Assembly (NCBI GenBank): GCA_029939085.1 | Contig: JAOZTQ010000049.1 | Span: 1 to 8,396 of the forward strand | Source: Candidatus Nanopelagicales bacterium | GTDB taxonomy: Bacteria > Actinomycetota > Actinomycetes > S36-B12 > GCA-2699445 | DNA: 8,396 nt | Reading direction: 5' to 3' | In this document: positions 1-8,396 of the stretch, piece after piece | Layout: every line of letters starts with the position of its first letter | Numbering within the stretch: the first letter of the stretch is position 1 | Made by a program: the position numbers and the translations under genes | The notes under the pieces: model-generated | Database searches by the model: none | Told to the model about the DNA's origin: nothing | What the model saw: only the letters and a program-made list of their open reading frames with translations

Positions 1-8
1 CAAACACG

Positions 9-14
9 TACTCT
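9..14 (+). promoter_or_regulatory. Possible -10 box of the rplJ promoter
   Basis: TACTCT fits the loose actinobacterial TAnnnT -10 pattern and would place the transcript start near position 20-21, just before the first base of the L10-leader closing helix (28). The -35 element would lie outside the window, so the promoter cannot be judged fully. The rplJ leader could instead be read through from an upstream rplK-rplA unit, which is not visible here. Confidence 0.3.
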
Positions 15-27
15 TGTGCGAGCCGAA

Positions 28-143
28 GACCGCTGGTCGTCGTAAGACCTAAAGCCCCCAGGGCTACCCGCGCAGGTGACAGTGCAACCTCGCAAGAGGT
101 GCAACCGGAGTTTCCGGGTGAGGTGCTGCGCCGACTAGTGGTC
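28..143 (+). ncRNA. L10 leader RNA (autoregulatory element in the rplJ 5' UTR)
   Basis: This leader matches the L10-leader arrangement that binds L10, or the L10-L12 complex, to repress translation of rplJL. Seen by pairing: an outer helix 28-39 with 132-143 (12 bp, two G.U pairs); a 3-nt-loop hairpin 53-57/61-65; an inner helix GCGCAG 70-75 with CTGCGC 126-131, stacked directly on the outer one; a hairpin 87-91/96-100 with a GCAA tetraloop, extended by 83-85/101-103 around a bulged A; and a hairpin 105-109/113-117. The GCGCAGGTGAC segment (70-80) resembles the conserved core I recall for actinobacterial L10 leaders. The outer helix ends 5 nt before the rplJ ribosome-binding site, which suits translational repression. 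Pairing was worked out by hand; no covariance model was run. Confidence 0.85.
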
Positions 144-157
144 CGAACGAAAGGACC
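140..157 (+). promoter_or_regulatory. Hairpin that can sequester the rplJ ribosome-binding site
   Basis: GGTCC (140-144) is perfectly complementary to GGACC (153-157) across an 8-nt loop. The GGA of the rplJ Shine-Dalgarno GAAAGGA (149-155) lies in the 3' arm. The 5' arm shares bases 140-143 with the outer L10-leader helix, so the full versions of both cannot form at once. A shortened outer helix could stack next to a 4-bp version (141-144/153-156). Confidence 0.45.
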
Positions 158-160
158 CAG

Positions 161-847
161 ATGTCGCGGGCCGATAAGACTAAAGCCGTAGCTGATCTGA
201 CTGAGCGTTTTCGCTCCGCAACCGGCGTTGTCCTCACCGAGTACCGTGGTATTTCCGTCTCGGGTTTGCGTGAGTTGCGCGAATCGCTCCGGGGCAATGC
301 GGAATATCTCGTCGTCAAGAACACCCTCACAAAAATCGCTGTCGAAGAAGCGGGTGTTGAGGGTCTCAGCGATATGCTGGTCGGACCGAACGCGATCGCC
401 TTCATTACTGGTGATCCCGTCGAAGCATCTAAAGGCCTCAAGAATTTCGGTAAAGAAAACGCGGCTCTCGTAGTCAAGGGCGGACTGCTCGATGGGCAGC
501 CATTGACTCCCGACGAGATCAACAAACTCGCTGACCTCGAGTCTCGCGAGGTTCTGCTGGCCAAGCTTGCTGGTGCGATGAAGGCTTCTATGTCTGGCGC
601 GGCTGCCATGTTCGCCGCACCGCTATCCCAGGCAGCTCGCACACTAGGCGCGCTCCAGGCCAAGGCGACCGAAGACCCCAGCGTTCTGGCAGGAACCGGC
701 GAGGCCGAGGCCGCTGAAGCAGCGCCAGCCGAAGCCGCCACCGAAACCTCGGACGACGATGCGTCAACCGAGGAAGAATCAACGACTTCGGCCGACGACC
801 AGTCGGCCGATGCCGAGGCTCCGGCCGAGGCACAACAGGAGGGCTGA
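161..847 (+). CDS. rplJ: Large ribosomal subunit protein uL10 with a long acidic C-terminal tail
   Basis: L10 anchors the L7/L12 dimers on 23S rRNA, forming the ribosomal stalk that recruits translation GTPases; it also represses its own mRNA. The 228-residue protein starts at ATG 161, 5 nt after GAAAGGA (149-155). Residues 1 to about 130 form the globular rRNA-binding domain, with the family segments LTEYRGISV (25-33) and VVKNTLTKIA (51-60). Residues about 124-168 form the long helix that carries L12, starting LADLESREVLLAKLAGAMK. It appears about ten residues longer than in E. coli, which would suit three L12 dimers (inference). Residues 169-228 are a low-complexity Ala/Glu/Asp/Ser/Thr tail with 19 acidic and no basic residues. 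The family is usually 165-180 residues, so the tail accounts for the extra length. rplL follows after 84 bases. Confidence 0.97.
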   Translation: MSRADKTKAVADLTERFRSATGVVLTEYRGISVSGLRELRESLRGNAEYLVVKNTLTKIAVEEAGVEGLSDMLVGPNAIAFITGDPVEASKGLKNFGKENAALVVKGGLLDGQPLTPDEINKLADLESREVLLAKLAGAMKASMSGAAAMFAAPLSQAARTLGALQAKATEDPSVLAGTGEAEAAEAAPAEAATETSDDDASTEEESTTSADDQSADAEAPAEAQQEG

Positions 848-863
848 CGCCCTGACCCGATAG

Positions 864-881
864 ACCGTCGACAACGACGGT
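864..881 (+). other. rplJ-rplL intergenic hairpin 1
   Basis: ACCGTCG (864-870) pairs perfectly with CGACGGT (875-881) around the loop ACAA. Only two T's follow, so it does not look like an intrinsic terminator. It may be an RNA-processing or stability element between two genes whose products are needed in unequal amounts; this role is inferred. Confidence 0.6.
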
Positions 882-893
882 TCCGTCAAGGAG

Positions 894-909
894 TCCGGCC
901 CCCGCCGGA
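894..909 (+). other. rplJ-rplL intergenic hairpin 2, just upstream of the rplL ribosome-binding site
   Basis: TCCGGC (894-899) pairs perfectly with GCCGGA (904-909) around a CCCC loop. It ends 8 nt before the rplL Shine-Dalgarno AAAGGA (918-923) and leaves that site single-stranded. No U tract follows. It could keep the initiation region open or protect a processed rplL message (inference). Confidence 0.6.
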
Positions 910-931
910 GCACAGAGAAAGGAACGCCGAG

Positions 932-1321
932 ATGGCGAAGCTCAGCACGGATGAACTGCTGGATGCATTCAAGGAGATGACCTTGGTCGAGCTCAGCGAG
1001 TTCGTCAAGCAGTTCGAAGACACATTCGAAGTAACCGCCGCCGCACCTGTTGCGGTTGCAGCGGCAGGAGCCCCCGCGGCTGGCGGCGATGCCGGTGCAG
1101 CTGCAGAGCAGGACGAGTTTGATGTCGTCCTCGAGGAGGCCGGCGACAAGAAGATTCAGGTCATCAAGGAGGTCCGCGGACTGACTGACCTGGGACTGAA
1201 AGAAGCCAAGGACCTTGTTGAGGGTGCCCCCAAGCCAGTGCTTGAGGGAGTCGACAAAGAAGCTGCCGATAAGGCTAAAGAGGCACTTGAGGGTGCCGGC
1301 GCGACCGTCAGCGTTAAGTGA
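932..1321 (+). CDS. rplL: Large ribosomal subunit protein bL12 (L7/L12)
   Basis: L7/L12 is the multi-copy stalk protein: dimers bind the L10 helix and their C-terminal domains recruit and stimulate EF-Tu, EF-G and other factors. The 129-residue product has the usual three parts: an N-terminal dimerisation and L10-binding domain (about 1-33, containing STDELLDAFKEMTLVELSEF), an Ala/Gly-rich flexible hinge (about 36-58), and a C-terminal factor-binding domain (about 61-129) with KKIQVIKEVR (73-82) and LGLKEAKDLVEGAPKPV (87-103). Asp86 stands where many homologues have Gly (VRxxTGLGL), a minor change at a position that varies in actinobacteria. ATG 932 follows AAAGGA (918-923) by 8 nt. It shares a unit with rplJ and is followed 28 bases later by a strong terminator. 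Confidence 0.97.
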   Translation: MAKLSTDELLDAFKEMTLVELSEFVKQFEDTFEVTAAAPVAVAAAGAPAAGGDAGAAAEQDEFDVVLEEAGDKKIQVIKEVRGLTDLGLKEAKDLVEGAPKPVLEGVDKEAADKAKEALEGAGATVSVK

Positions 1322-1349
1322 CGCATGCGGTCCTAGCCGACCGACCTTG

Positions 1350-1387
1350 ACTGAGGGGCAGCCTGACCGGGCTGCCCCTCAGTTTTT
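1350..1387 (+). terminator. Strong intrinsic terminator after rplL
   Basis: Bases 1350-1363 pair with 1370-1383 as a 14-bp perfect GC-rich stem (it includes GAGGGGCAGCC / GGCTGCCCCTC) around a 6-nt loop. A run of five T's (1383-1387) follows at once. It begins 28 bases after the rplL stop codon. This is the clearest terminator in the window and should end most rplJL transcripts. Confidence 0.93.
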
Positions 1388-1395
1388 CGTTCACC

Positions 1396-1415
1396 GGAGC
1401 AGCAGCTCCTTTTTT
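1396..1415 (+). terminator. Second, tandem intrinsic terminator
   Basis: GGAGC (1396-1400) pairs with GCTCC (1405-1409) around AGCA, followed by six T's (1410-1415). The stem is short at 5 bp, but the U tract is the best in the window. It lies 8 bases after the U run of the first terminator and probably acts as a backup. Confidence 0.75.
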
Positions 1416-1482
1416 GGCGCAGCGCAACTGGACGCAGTTGTCGGAAAAGCCCGCAAATAATGGCGTCAATGTGGAAATCGGC

Positions 1483-1511
1483 TTGACTCCGGTGCGCTTG
1501 CAGACCATGAT
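1483..1511 (+). promoter_or_regulatory. Upstream rpoB promoter candidate
   Basis: TTGACT (1483-1488; 5 of 6 to TTGACA) and CATGAT (1506-1511; 4 of 6 to TATAAT) are separated by exactly 17 bases. The predicted transcript start is near 1518, giving a leader of about 240 bases. It lies downstream of both terminators and points towards rpoB. The C at the first -10 position makes it weaker than the downstream candidate. Confidence 0.5.
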
Positions 1512-1577
1512 CAAGGCACGTTCGAATCGCGGATCGTTGTGCAGAACGCAGGGTGTGGCCTTCTGGTCCCACCCCAC

Positions 1578-1606
1578 TAGACATGCGCCCAAAGCTCGGG
1601 TAGTAT
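1578..1606 (+). promoter_or_regulatory. Main rpoB promoter candidate
   Basis: TAGACA (1578-1583; 5 of 6 to TTGACA) and TAGTAT (1601-1606; fits TAnnnT) are separated by exactly 17 bases. The transcript would start near 1613, within CTTTGCGC, a stretch resembling what I recall after the -10 box of the rpoB promoter in other actinobacteria. The resulting leader is about 145 bases. This looks like the principal promoter of rpoBC. Confidence 0.68.
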
Positions 1607-1685
1607 CTTTCTTTGCGCCCTATATCAGATGAACCCCCGTCCATCGGTCTGCCTTGATCCGCGCAGGTAGGTCCGGTAACGGTGA

Positions 1686-1703
1686 GCCTCGGTCGTGCGA
1701 GGC
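1686..1703 (+). other. Hairpin in the rpoB 5' leader
   Basis: GCCTCG (1686-1691) pairs perfectly with CGAGGC (1698-1703) around a 6-nt loop, about 43 bases before the rpoB ribosome-binding site. A second possible helix upstream pairs TTTGCGC (1612-1618) with GCGCAGG (1661-1667), including two G.U pairs. The leader may therefore be structured, but I recognise no known regulatory RNA family in it. Confidence 0.45.
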
Positions 1704-1745
1704 AAATGGTGCGGGTAGGGGCCACTCGGTGTCGCGCGTAACTGG

Positions 1746-1752
1746 GGAAGGA
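1746..1752 (+). promoter_or_regulatory. rpoB ribosome-binding site that fixes the TTG start
   Basis: GGAAGGA (1746-1752) sits 5 nt before TTG 1758. The reading frame is closed upstream by TAG at 1716-1718, and no ATG, GTG or other TTG occurs in frame between that stop and 1758. TTG is therefore the only start that keeps the conserved N terminus. Confidence 0.85.
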
Positions 1753-1757
1753 CTCTC

Positions 1758-4700
1758 TTGACCGCAACGCTTCCATCTGAAAGCACATCCGGTTCCCATC
1801 GCGTCTCCTTCGCTCGCATCAGCGAGCCGCTGGAGATCCCTGATCTGCTCGGCCTGCAGATCGACTCGTTCGACTGGCTAGTCGGCAACGAGCATTGGCA
1901 GGCAAAGCTAGCCGAAGCTCAGGCTGAAGGCCGCGATGACGTACCGGCAAAATCCGGCATGGAAGAGGTCTTCGAAGAGATCGGTCAAATCACCGATTCG
2001 CAGGGCAATATGTCGCTCACCTTCGACGACTTCTATCTCGAAGAGCCAAAGGCCTCCGTCGATGAGTGCCGCGAGCGAGACATCACCTATGCCGCTCCAC
2101 TCTTCGTAACGGCCACATTTGAGAACACCGAAACCGGCGTGAGCATGTCCCAGACCGTCTTCATGGGTGACTACCCGATGATGACGGACAAAGGCACCTT
2201 CGTAATCAACGGAACCGAGCGCGTCGTCGTCTCTCAGTTGGTTCGTTCTCCGGGCGTGTACTTCGAGTCATCGGTAGACAAAACCACCGATAAGGACGTC
2301 TACGTAGGTCGGGTAATCCCGGGACGTGGTGCCTGGCTGGAATTTGAAATCGACAAGAAGGACATCGTCAGCGTTCGCCTCGATCGCAAGCGGAAGCAGA
2401 ACGTTACCGTCCTGCTTAAGGCGCTGGGTTGGAGTGCGGAGCAAATCGAAGAGCGTTTCGGTCGTTACGAGTCCATCATGAAGACGCTTGAGAAGGACAC
2501 CGTCACGACTCAAGACGAAGCACTGCTCGATATCTACCGCAAGATGCGTCCGGGTGAACCGCCTACGGTTGATGCAGGTCGTAATCTCCTCGACAACTAC
2601 TACTTCAACACCAAGCGCTACGACCTTGCAAAGGTAGGCCGGTACAAGGTCAACAAGAAGCTTGGGCTTGATTTGCCGCTATCCGAAGTGGTGCTGACCG
2701 TTGAAGACATGGTGGCGGCCATTGATTATTTGGCGGCACTTCACAACGGCGATGAGGTAATGGAATCGCCTCAAGGTGAGATTCCGGTTGAGACCGACGA
2801 CATCGACCACTTCGGTAATCGTCGACTTCGTACCGTTGGTGAGTTGATCCAGAATCAGATCCGAACCGGTTTGACTCGCATGGCACGCCTTGTTGGCGAA
2901 AAAATGGGTACCTCGGACGTCGAGGCGATCACACCGCAGTCGTTAATCAAAATCACGCCGTTGAATGCAGCAATCAAGGAATTCTTCGGAACGTCACAGC
3001 TATCCCAGTTCATGGACCAGACCAACCCACTTGCGGGGCTGACTCACAAACGTCGTTTGTCAGCTCTTGGTCCGGGTGGTCTGTCGCGTGAGCGGGCGGG
3101 CTTCGAAGTCCGCGACGTGCACCCGTCTCACTACGGGCGGATGTGTCCCATCGAAACGCCAGAAGGCCCCAACATTGGTCTCATCGGTTCGTTGGCGACG
3201 TACGGACGGGTCAATCCATTTGGCTTTGTCGAGACTCCTTACCGACGGGTTGTCGACGGCGTTGTATCCGACAAGGTGGACTACCTTTCGGCCGACGAAG
3301 AAGATCGTCACGTCATCGCACAGGCGAATTCAGCGCTAAACCCAGACGGCACTTTCGTTGATGAACGAGTACTCGTGCGACGCAAGGGCGGCGAGGTCGA
3401 CTATGTCGCCGGCAACGAGGTTGACTACGTCGATGTATCGCCTCGTCAGATGGTTTCGGTAGCGACTGCGATGATCCCGTTCTTGGAGCATGACGACGCA
3501 AACCGTGCACTTATGGGTTCTAATATGATGCAGCGCCAGGCTGTGCCGCTACTGCGCTCCGAGGCTCCCTTGGTGGGTACCGGTATGGAACACCGCGCGG
3601 CTAAGGATGCTGGCGATGTTGTGGTGGCTTACGAGGGCGGCACTGTTGCTGAAGTCTCAGCGGATCTGATTTCGATTGAGACTGAAGATGGTTCGATCCG
3701 CGACTATCGACTGCACAAGTTCCGTCGCTCCAACCAGGGAACCAGTTATAACCAGCGGCCGATAGTGTCCGTTGGTCAGCAGGTTGAAGCTGGTGAGGTT
3801 ATCGCTGACGGTCCTTCTACGGACGAAGGTGAACTCGCTCTCGGCAAGAACCTTCTCGTGGCATTCATGCCGTGGGAGGGTCACAACTACGAGGACGCGA
3901 TTATTCTCTCGGAACGACTCGTTCGAGACGACGTGTTGTCTAGCATCCACATCGAAGAACACGAAGTGGATGCGCGTGACACCAAACTCGGTCCCGAAGA
4001 AATCACTCGGGATATCCCGAACCTGTCGGACGAAGCGCTCGCGGAACTGGATGAACGAGGGATCGTTCGTGTCGGTGCTGACGTGCAATCAGGTGACATC
4101 CTGGTGGGTAAGACCACCCCGAAGGGTGAGACTGAGTTGACGCCAGAAGAGCGGCTACTTCGCGCGATCTTCGGTGAGAAAGCGAAAGAGGTCAGAGACA
4201 CTTCGCTTCGCGTCCCTCACGGTGAGAGCGGCAAGGTCATTGGCACGCGTGTGTTTGACCGAGACGAAAATGACGAACTGCCCCCGGGTGTGAACCAAAT
4301 GGTGCGCGTCCACGTTGCTCAAAAGCGCAAGATCACGGAAGGTGACAAGCTCGCTGGCCGGCACGGAAATAAAGGTGTTATCGCCAAGATTCTTCCGGTA
4401 GAGGATATGCCTTTCCTTGAGGATGGAACTCCGGTAGACGTAGTGCTCAATCCACTAGGTGTTCCACGACGGATGAACTTGGGGCAAATCCTTGAGACTC
4501 ATCTCGGTTGGGTTGCGCGTTCCGGTTGGGACGTACCCGAAGACATTGCAGAAGAAACTGGGGTTCCGACTGCAGTTCGCTCGGCAGCACCCGGGACCAA
4601 CGTGGCAACTCCGGTGTTCGACGGTGTTCAGAGTGAGGCGCTCGATGCGCTTATGGAGAATGTACGCCCCGATGATGACGGCAATGTTCTAGTCGGTAAC

Positions 4701-5219
4701 GACGGAAAAGCTCGTCTCTTGGACGGACGCTCAGGTGAGCCGTTCCCCGACCCAGTGTCAGTGGGATACATCTACATCTTGAAGTTACTCCACTTGGTCG
4801 ATGACAAGATCCACGCGCGCAGCACTGGTCCTTACTCCATGATCACGCAGCAGCCGCTGGGTGGTAAGGCTCAGTTCGGTGGCCAGCGCTTCGGTGAGAT
4901 GGAAGTGTGGGCGCTTGAGGCGTACGGCGCGGCTTACGCTCTGCAGGAGTTGCTGACCATCAAGTCCGATGACACGCATGGTCGCGTCAAGGTGTACGAG
5001 GCCATTGTGAAGGGTGAGAACATCCCTGAACCGGGGATTCCGGAGTCCTTCAAGGTCTTGGTCAAGGAGATGCAGTCACTATGCCTCAACGTTGAGGTGC
5101 TCTCTAGCGACGGTATCGCCATCGAGATGAAGGACTCTGAAGACGACCTCTACAGCACAGCGGAAGAGTTGGGCATTGACCTGTCTCGCCGTGAGTCAGC
5201 TTCAGTAGACGACATCTAA
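1758..5219 (+). CDS. rpoB: DNA-directed RNA polymerase subunit beta
   Basis: The beta subunit forms one pincer of RNA polymerase and, with beta', the active centre; it is the target of rifampicin. At 1153 residues it has normal actinobacterial length, without the large insertions of E. coli beta. It starts with TTG behind GGAAGGA. Visible landmarks: HRVSFARISEPLEIP near the N terminus; SQLVRSPGVYF, whose Arg matches E. coli R143; the rifampicin cluster at residues 415-437; the active-centre segment DDANRALMG with R583 (E. coli R678); GDKLAGRHGNKG with K864 and K872 (E. coli K1065, K1073); R905 in GVPRRMN (E. coli R1106); and the C-terminal block around DGRSGEPFPDPVSVGY and QQPLGGKAQFGGQRFGEME. 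Two oddities are an extra residue in NMMQRQ (589-594) and Thr422/Ala426 in the rifampicin region. rpoC follows after 71 bases. Confidence 0.98.
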   Translation: MTATLPSESTSGSHRVSFARISEPLEIPDLLGLQIDSFDWLVGNEHWQAKLAEAQAEGRDDVPAKSGMEEVFEEIGQITDSQGNMSLTFDDFYLEEPKASVDECRERDITYAAPLFVTATFENTETGVSMSQTVFMGDYPMMTDKGTFVINGTERVVVSQLVRSPGVYFESSVDKTTDKDVYVGRVIPGRGAWLEFEIDKKDIVSVRLDRKRKQNVTVLLKALGWSAEQIEERFGRYESIMKTLEKDTVTTQDEALLDIYRKMRPGEPPTVDAGRNLLDNYYFNTKRYDLAKVGRYKVNKKLGLDLPLSEVVLTVEDMVAAIDYLAALHNGDEVMESPQGEIPVETDDIDHFGNRRLRTVGELIQNQIRTGLTRMARLVGEKMGTSDVEAITPQSLIKITPLNAAIKEFFGTSQLSQFMDQTNPLAGLTHKRRLSALGPGGLSRERAGFEVRDVHPSHYGRMCPIETPEGPNIGLIGSLATYGRVNPFGFVETPYRRVVDGVVSDKVDYLSADEEDRHVIAQANSALNPDGTFVDERVLVRRKGGEVDYVAGNEVDYVDVSPRQMVSVATAMIPFLEHDDANRALMGSNMMQRQAVPLLRSEAPLVGTGMEHRAAKDAGDVVVAYEGGTVAEVSADLISIETEDGSIRDYRLHKFRRSNQGTSYNQRPIVSVGQQVEAGEVIADGPSTDEGELALGKNLLVAFMPWEGHNYEDAIILSERLVRDDVLSSIHIEEHEVDARDTKLGPEEITRDIPNLSDEALAELDERGIVRVGADVQSGDILVGKTTPKGETELTPEERLLRAIFGEKAKEVRDTSLRVPHGESGKVIGTRVFDRDENDELPPGVNQMVRVHVAQKRKITEGDKLAGRHGNKGVIAKILPVEDMPFLEDGTPVDVVLNPLGVPRRMNLGQILETHLGWVARSGWDVPEDIAEETGVPTAVRSAAPGTNVATPVFDGVQSEALDALMENVRPDDDGNVLVGNDGKARLLDGRSGEPFPDPVSVGYIYILKLLHLVDDKIHARSTGPYSMITQQPLGGKAQFGGQRFGEMEVWALEAYGAAYALQELLTIKSDDTHGRVKVYEAIVKGENIPEPGIPESFKVLVKEMQSLCLNVEVLSSDGIAIEMKDSEDDLYSTAEELGIDLSRRESASVDDI

Positions 5220-5223
5220 CCGA

Positions 5224-5247
5224 GCGGCGGGACTTCGGTCCCGTCGC
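5224..5247 (+). other. rpoB-rpoC intercistronic hairpin with a UUCG tetraloop
   Basis: GCGGCGGGAC (5224-5233) pairs with GTCCCGTCGC (5238-5247) as a 10-bp stem with one G.U pair, closed by C-UUCG-G, an exceptionally stable tetraloop. The next bases (ACCCACAG) hold no U tract, so this is not an intrinsic terminator. It starts 5 nt after the rpoB stop codon and may slow 3'-to-5' decay or mark a processing point between rpoB and rpoC (inference). Confidence 0.75.
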
Positions 5248-5276
5248 ACCCACAGCTACATAACGACCGCCGGACG

Positions 5277-5284
5277 AAAGGGAG
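5277..5284 (+). promoter_or_regulatory. rpoC ribosome-binding site supporting the GTG start
   Basis: AAAGGGAG (5277-5284) lies 6 nt before GTG 5291. The protein read from this GTG begins with the LDVNYFDQLQIGLAT segment that opens actinobacterial beta', so the start is well supported. Confidence 0.85.
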
Positions 5285-5290
5285 TACCAA

Positions 5291-8396
<3,106 letters not shown>

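Larger units (their letters stand above)
1322..1757 (+). other. rplL-rpoB control region (436 bases without a gene)
   Basis: This gap holds, in order, two intrinsic terminators, a small hairpin with no U tract (CAACTG 1425-1430 / CAGTTG 1435-1440, GACG loop), two promoter-like elements, and the rpoB leader with its ribosome-binding site. No open frame here has a credible ribosome-binding site or a recognisable product. The content indicates that transcription stops after rplL and restarts for rpoBC. Such separation, or partial attenuation at this point, is known in several bacteria. Confidence 0.8.

Noticed and set aside
1..52. Open frames at the window start that might be the end of an upstream gene such as rplA
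   Set aside because: The short translations, which stop at 43-45 or 50-52, do not resemble the C terminus of L1, and the same bases form conserved leader RNA helices.
64..741. A 225-residue open frame on the - strand opposite rplJ
   Set aside because: Its composition (Ser/Ala/Arg-rich) is what codon bias of a G+C-rich gene gives on the opposite strand. It resembles no family I know and is overlaid on a certain rplJ.
1425..1440. A third hairpin (CAACTG / CAGTTG) after the tandem terminators
   Set aside because: The stem is only 6 bp and no U run follows, so it cannot be called a terminator; it may be chance.
1414..1632. A 72-residue open frame in the rplL-rpoB gap
   Set aside because: It starts with a TTG overlapping the terminator U tract, has no ribosome-binding site, runs through both promoter candidates, and matches no family I recognise.
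1629..1670. A 13-codon ATG frame (MNPRPSVCLDPRR) in the rpoB leader
   Set aside because: No Shine-Dalgarno sequence precedes it, it lies about 16 bases from the predicted transcript start, and it has no run of regulatory codons. A leader peptide cannot be supported.

Overview
The window is a stretch of core chromosome from an actinobacterium (Actinomycetota). It carries the ribosomal stalk genes rplJ (L10) and rplL (L7/L12), followed by rpoB and the first four fifths of rpoC, the two large RNA polymerase subunits. All genes are on the + strand. The assignment rests on protein sequence recalled from memory, not on a search. RpoB and RpoC read very much like Streptomyces and mycobacterial homologues, RpoC carries the charged coiled-coil insertion typical of actinobacterial beta', and rpoB starts with TTG. 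By eye, G+C is in the mid-50s percent, lower than in classical Streptomyces, so a moderate-GC actinomycete lineage is likely. I cannot name the genus.

Layout. Positions 1-160 hold the rplJ leader, which folds as an L10-leader autoregulatory RNA with a 12-bp closing helix, a 6-bp inner helix and a GNRA-capped hairpin. rplJ is 161-847 and rplL is 932-1321, with two tandem hairpins between them. Two intrinsic terminators in series (1350-1387 and 1396-1415) end the stalk-protein unit. The 436-base gap before rpoB also contains two promoter-like elements with exact 17-bp spacers (1483-1511 and 1578-1606) and a partly structured rpoB leader. rpoB is 1758-5219. A 71-base gap with a 10-bp hairpin capped by a UUCG loop, but no U tract, leads to rpoC (5291 to the window end, incomplete).

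How the parts work together. L10 and L12 form the ribosomal stalk that recruits translation factors, and L10 (with L12) represses its own mRNA through the leader. The tandem terminators and the downstream promoters suggest that rpoBC is transcribed largely on its own, so that stalk protein and polymerase are made in different amounts. RpoB and RpoC together form the polymerase active centre; every catalytic and metal-binding residue I looked for in the visible part is present.

The region is ordinary in gene content and I see no undescribed system, mobile element or CRISPR array. The points worth a second look are small: an extra residue in a nearly invariant RpoB active-centre motif (NMMQRQ), a short Gly-rich insertion in RpoC, a long acidic tail on L10, and several RNA structures, including a Shine-Dalgarno hairpin that competes with the L10-leader closing helix.
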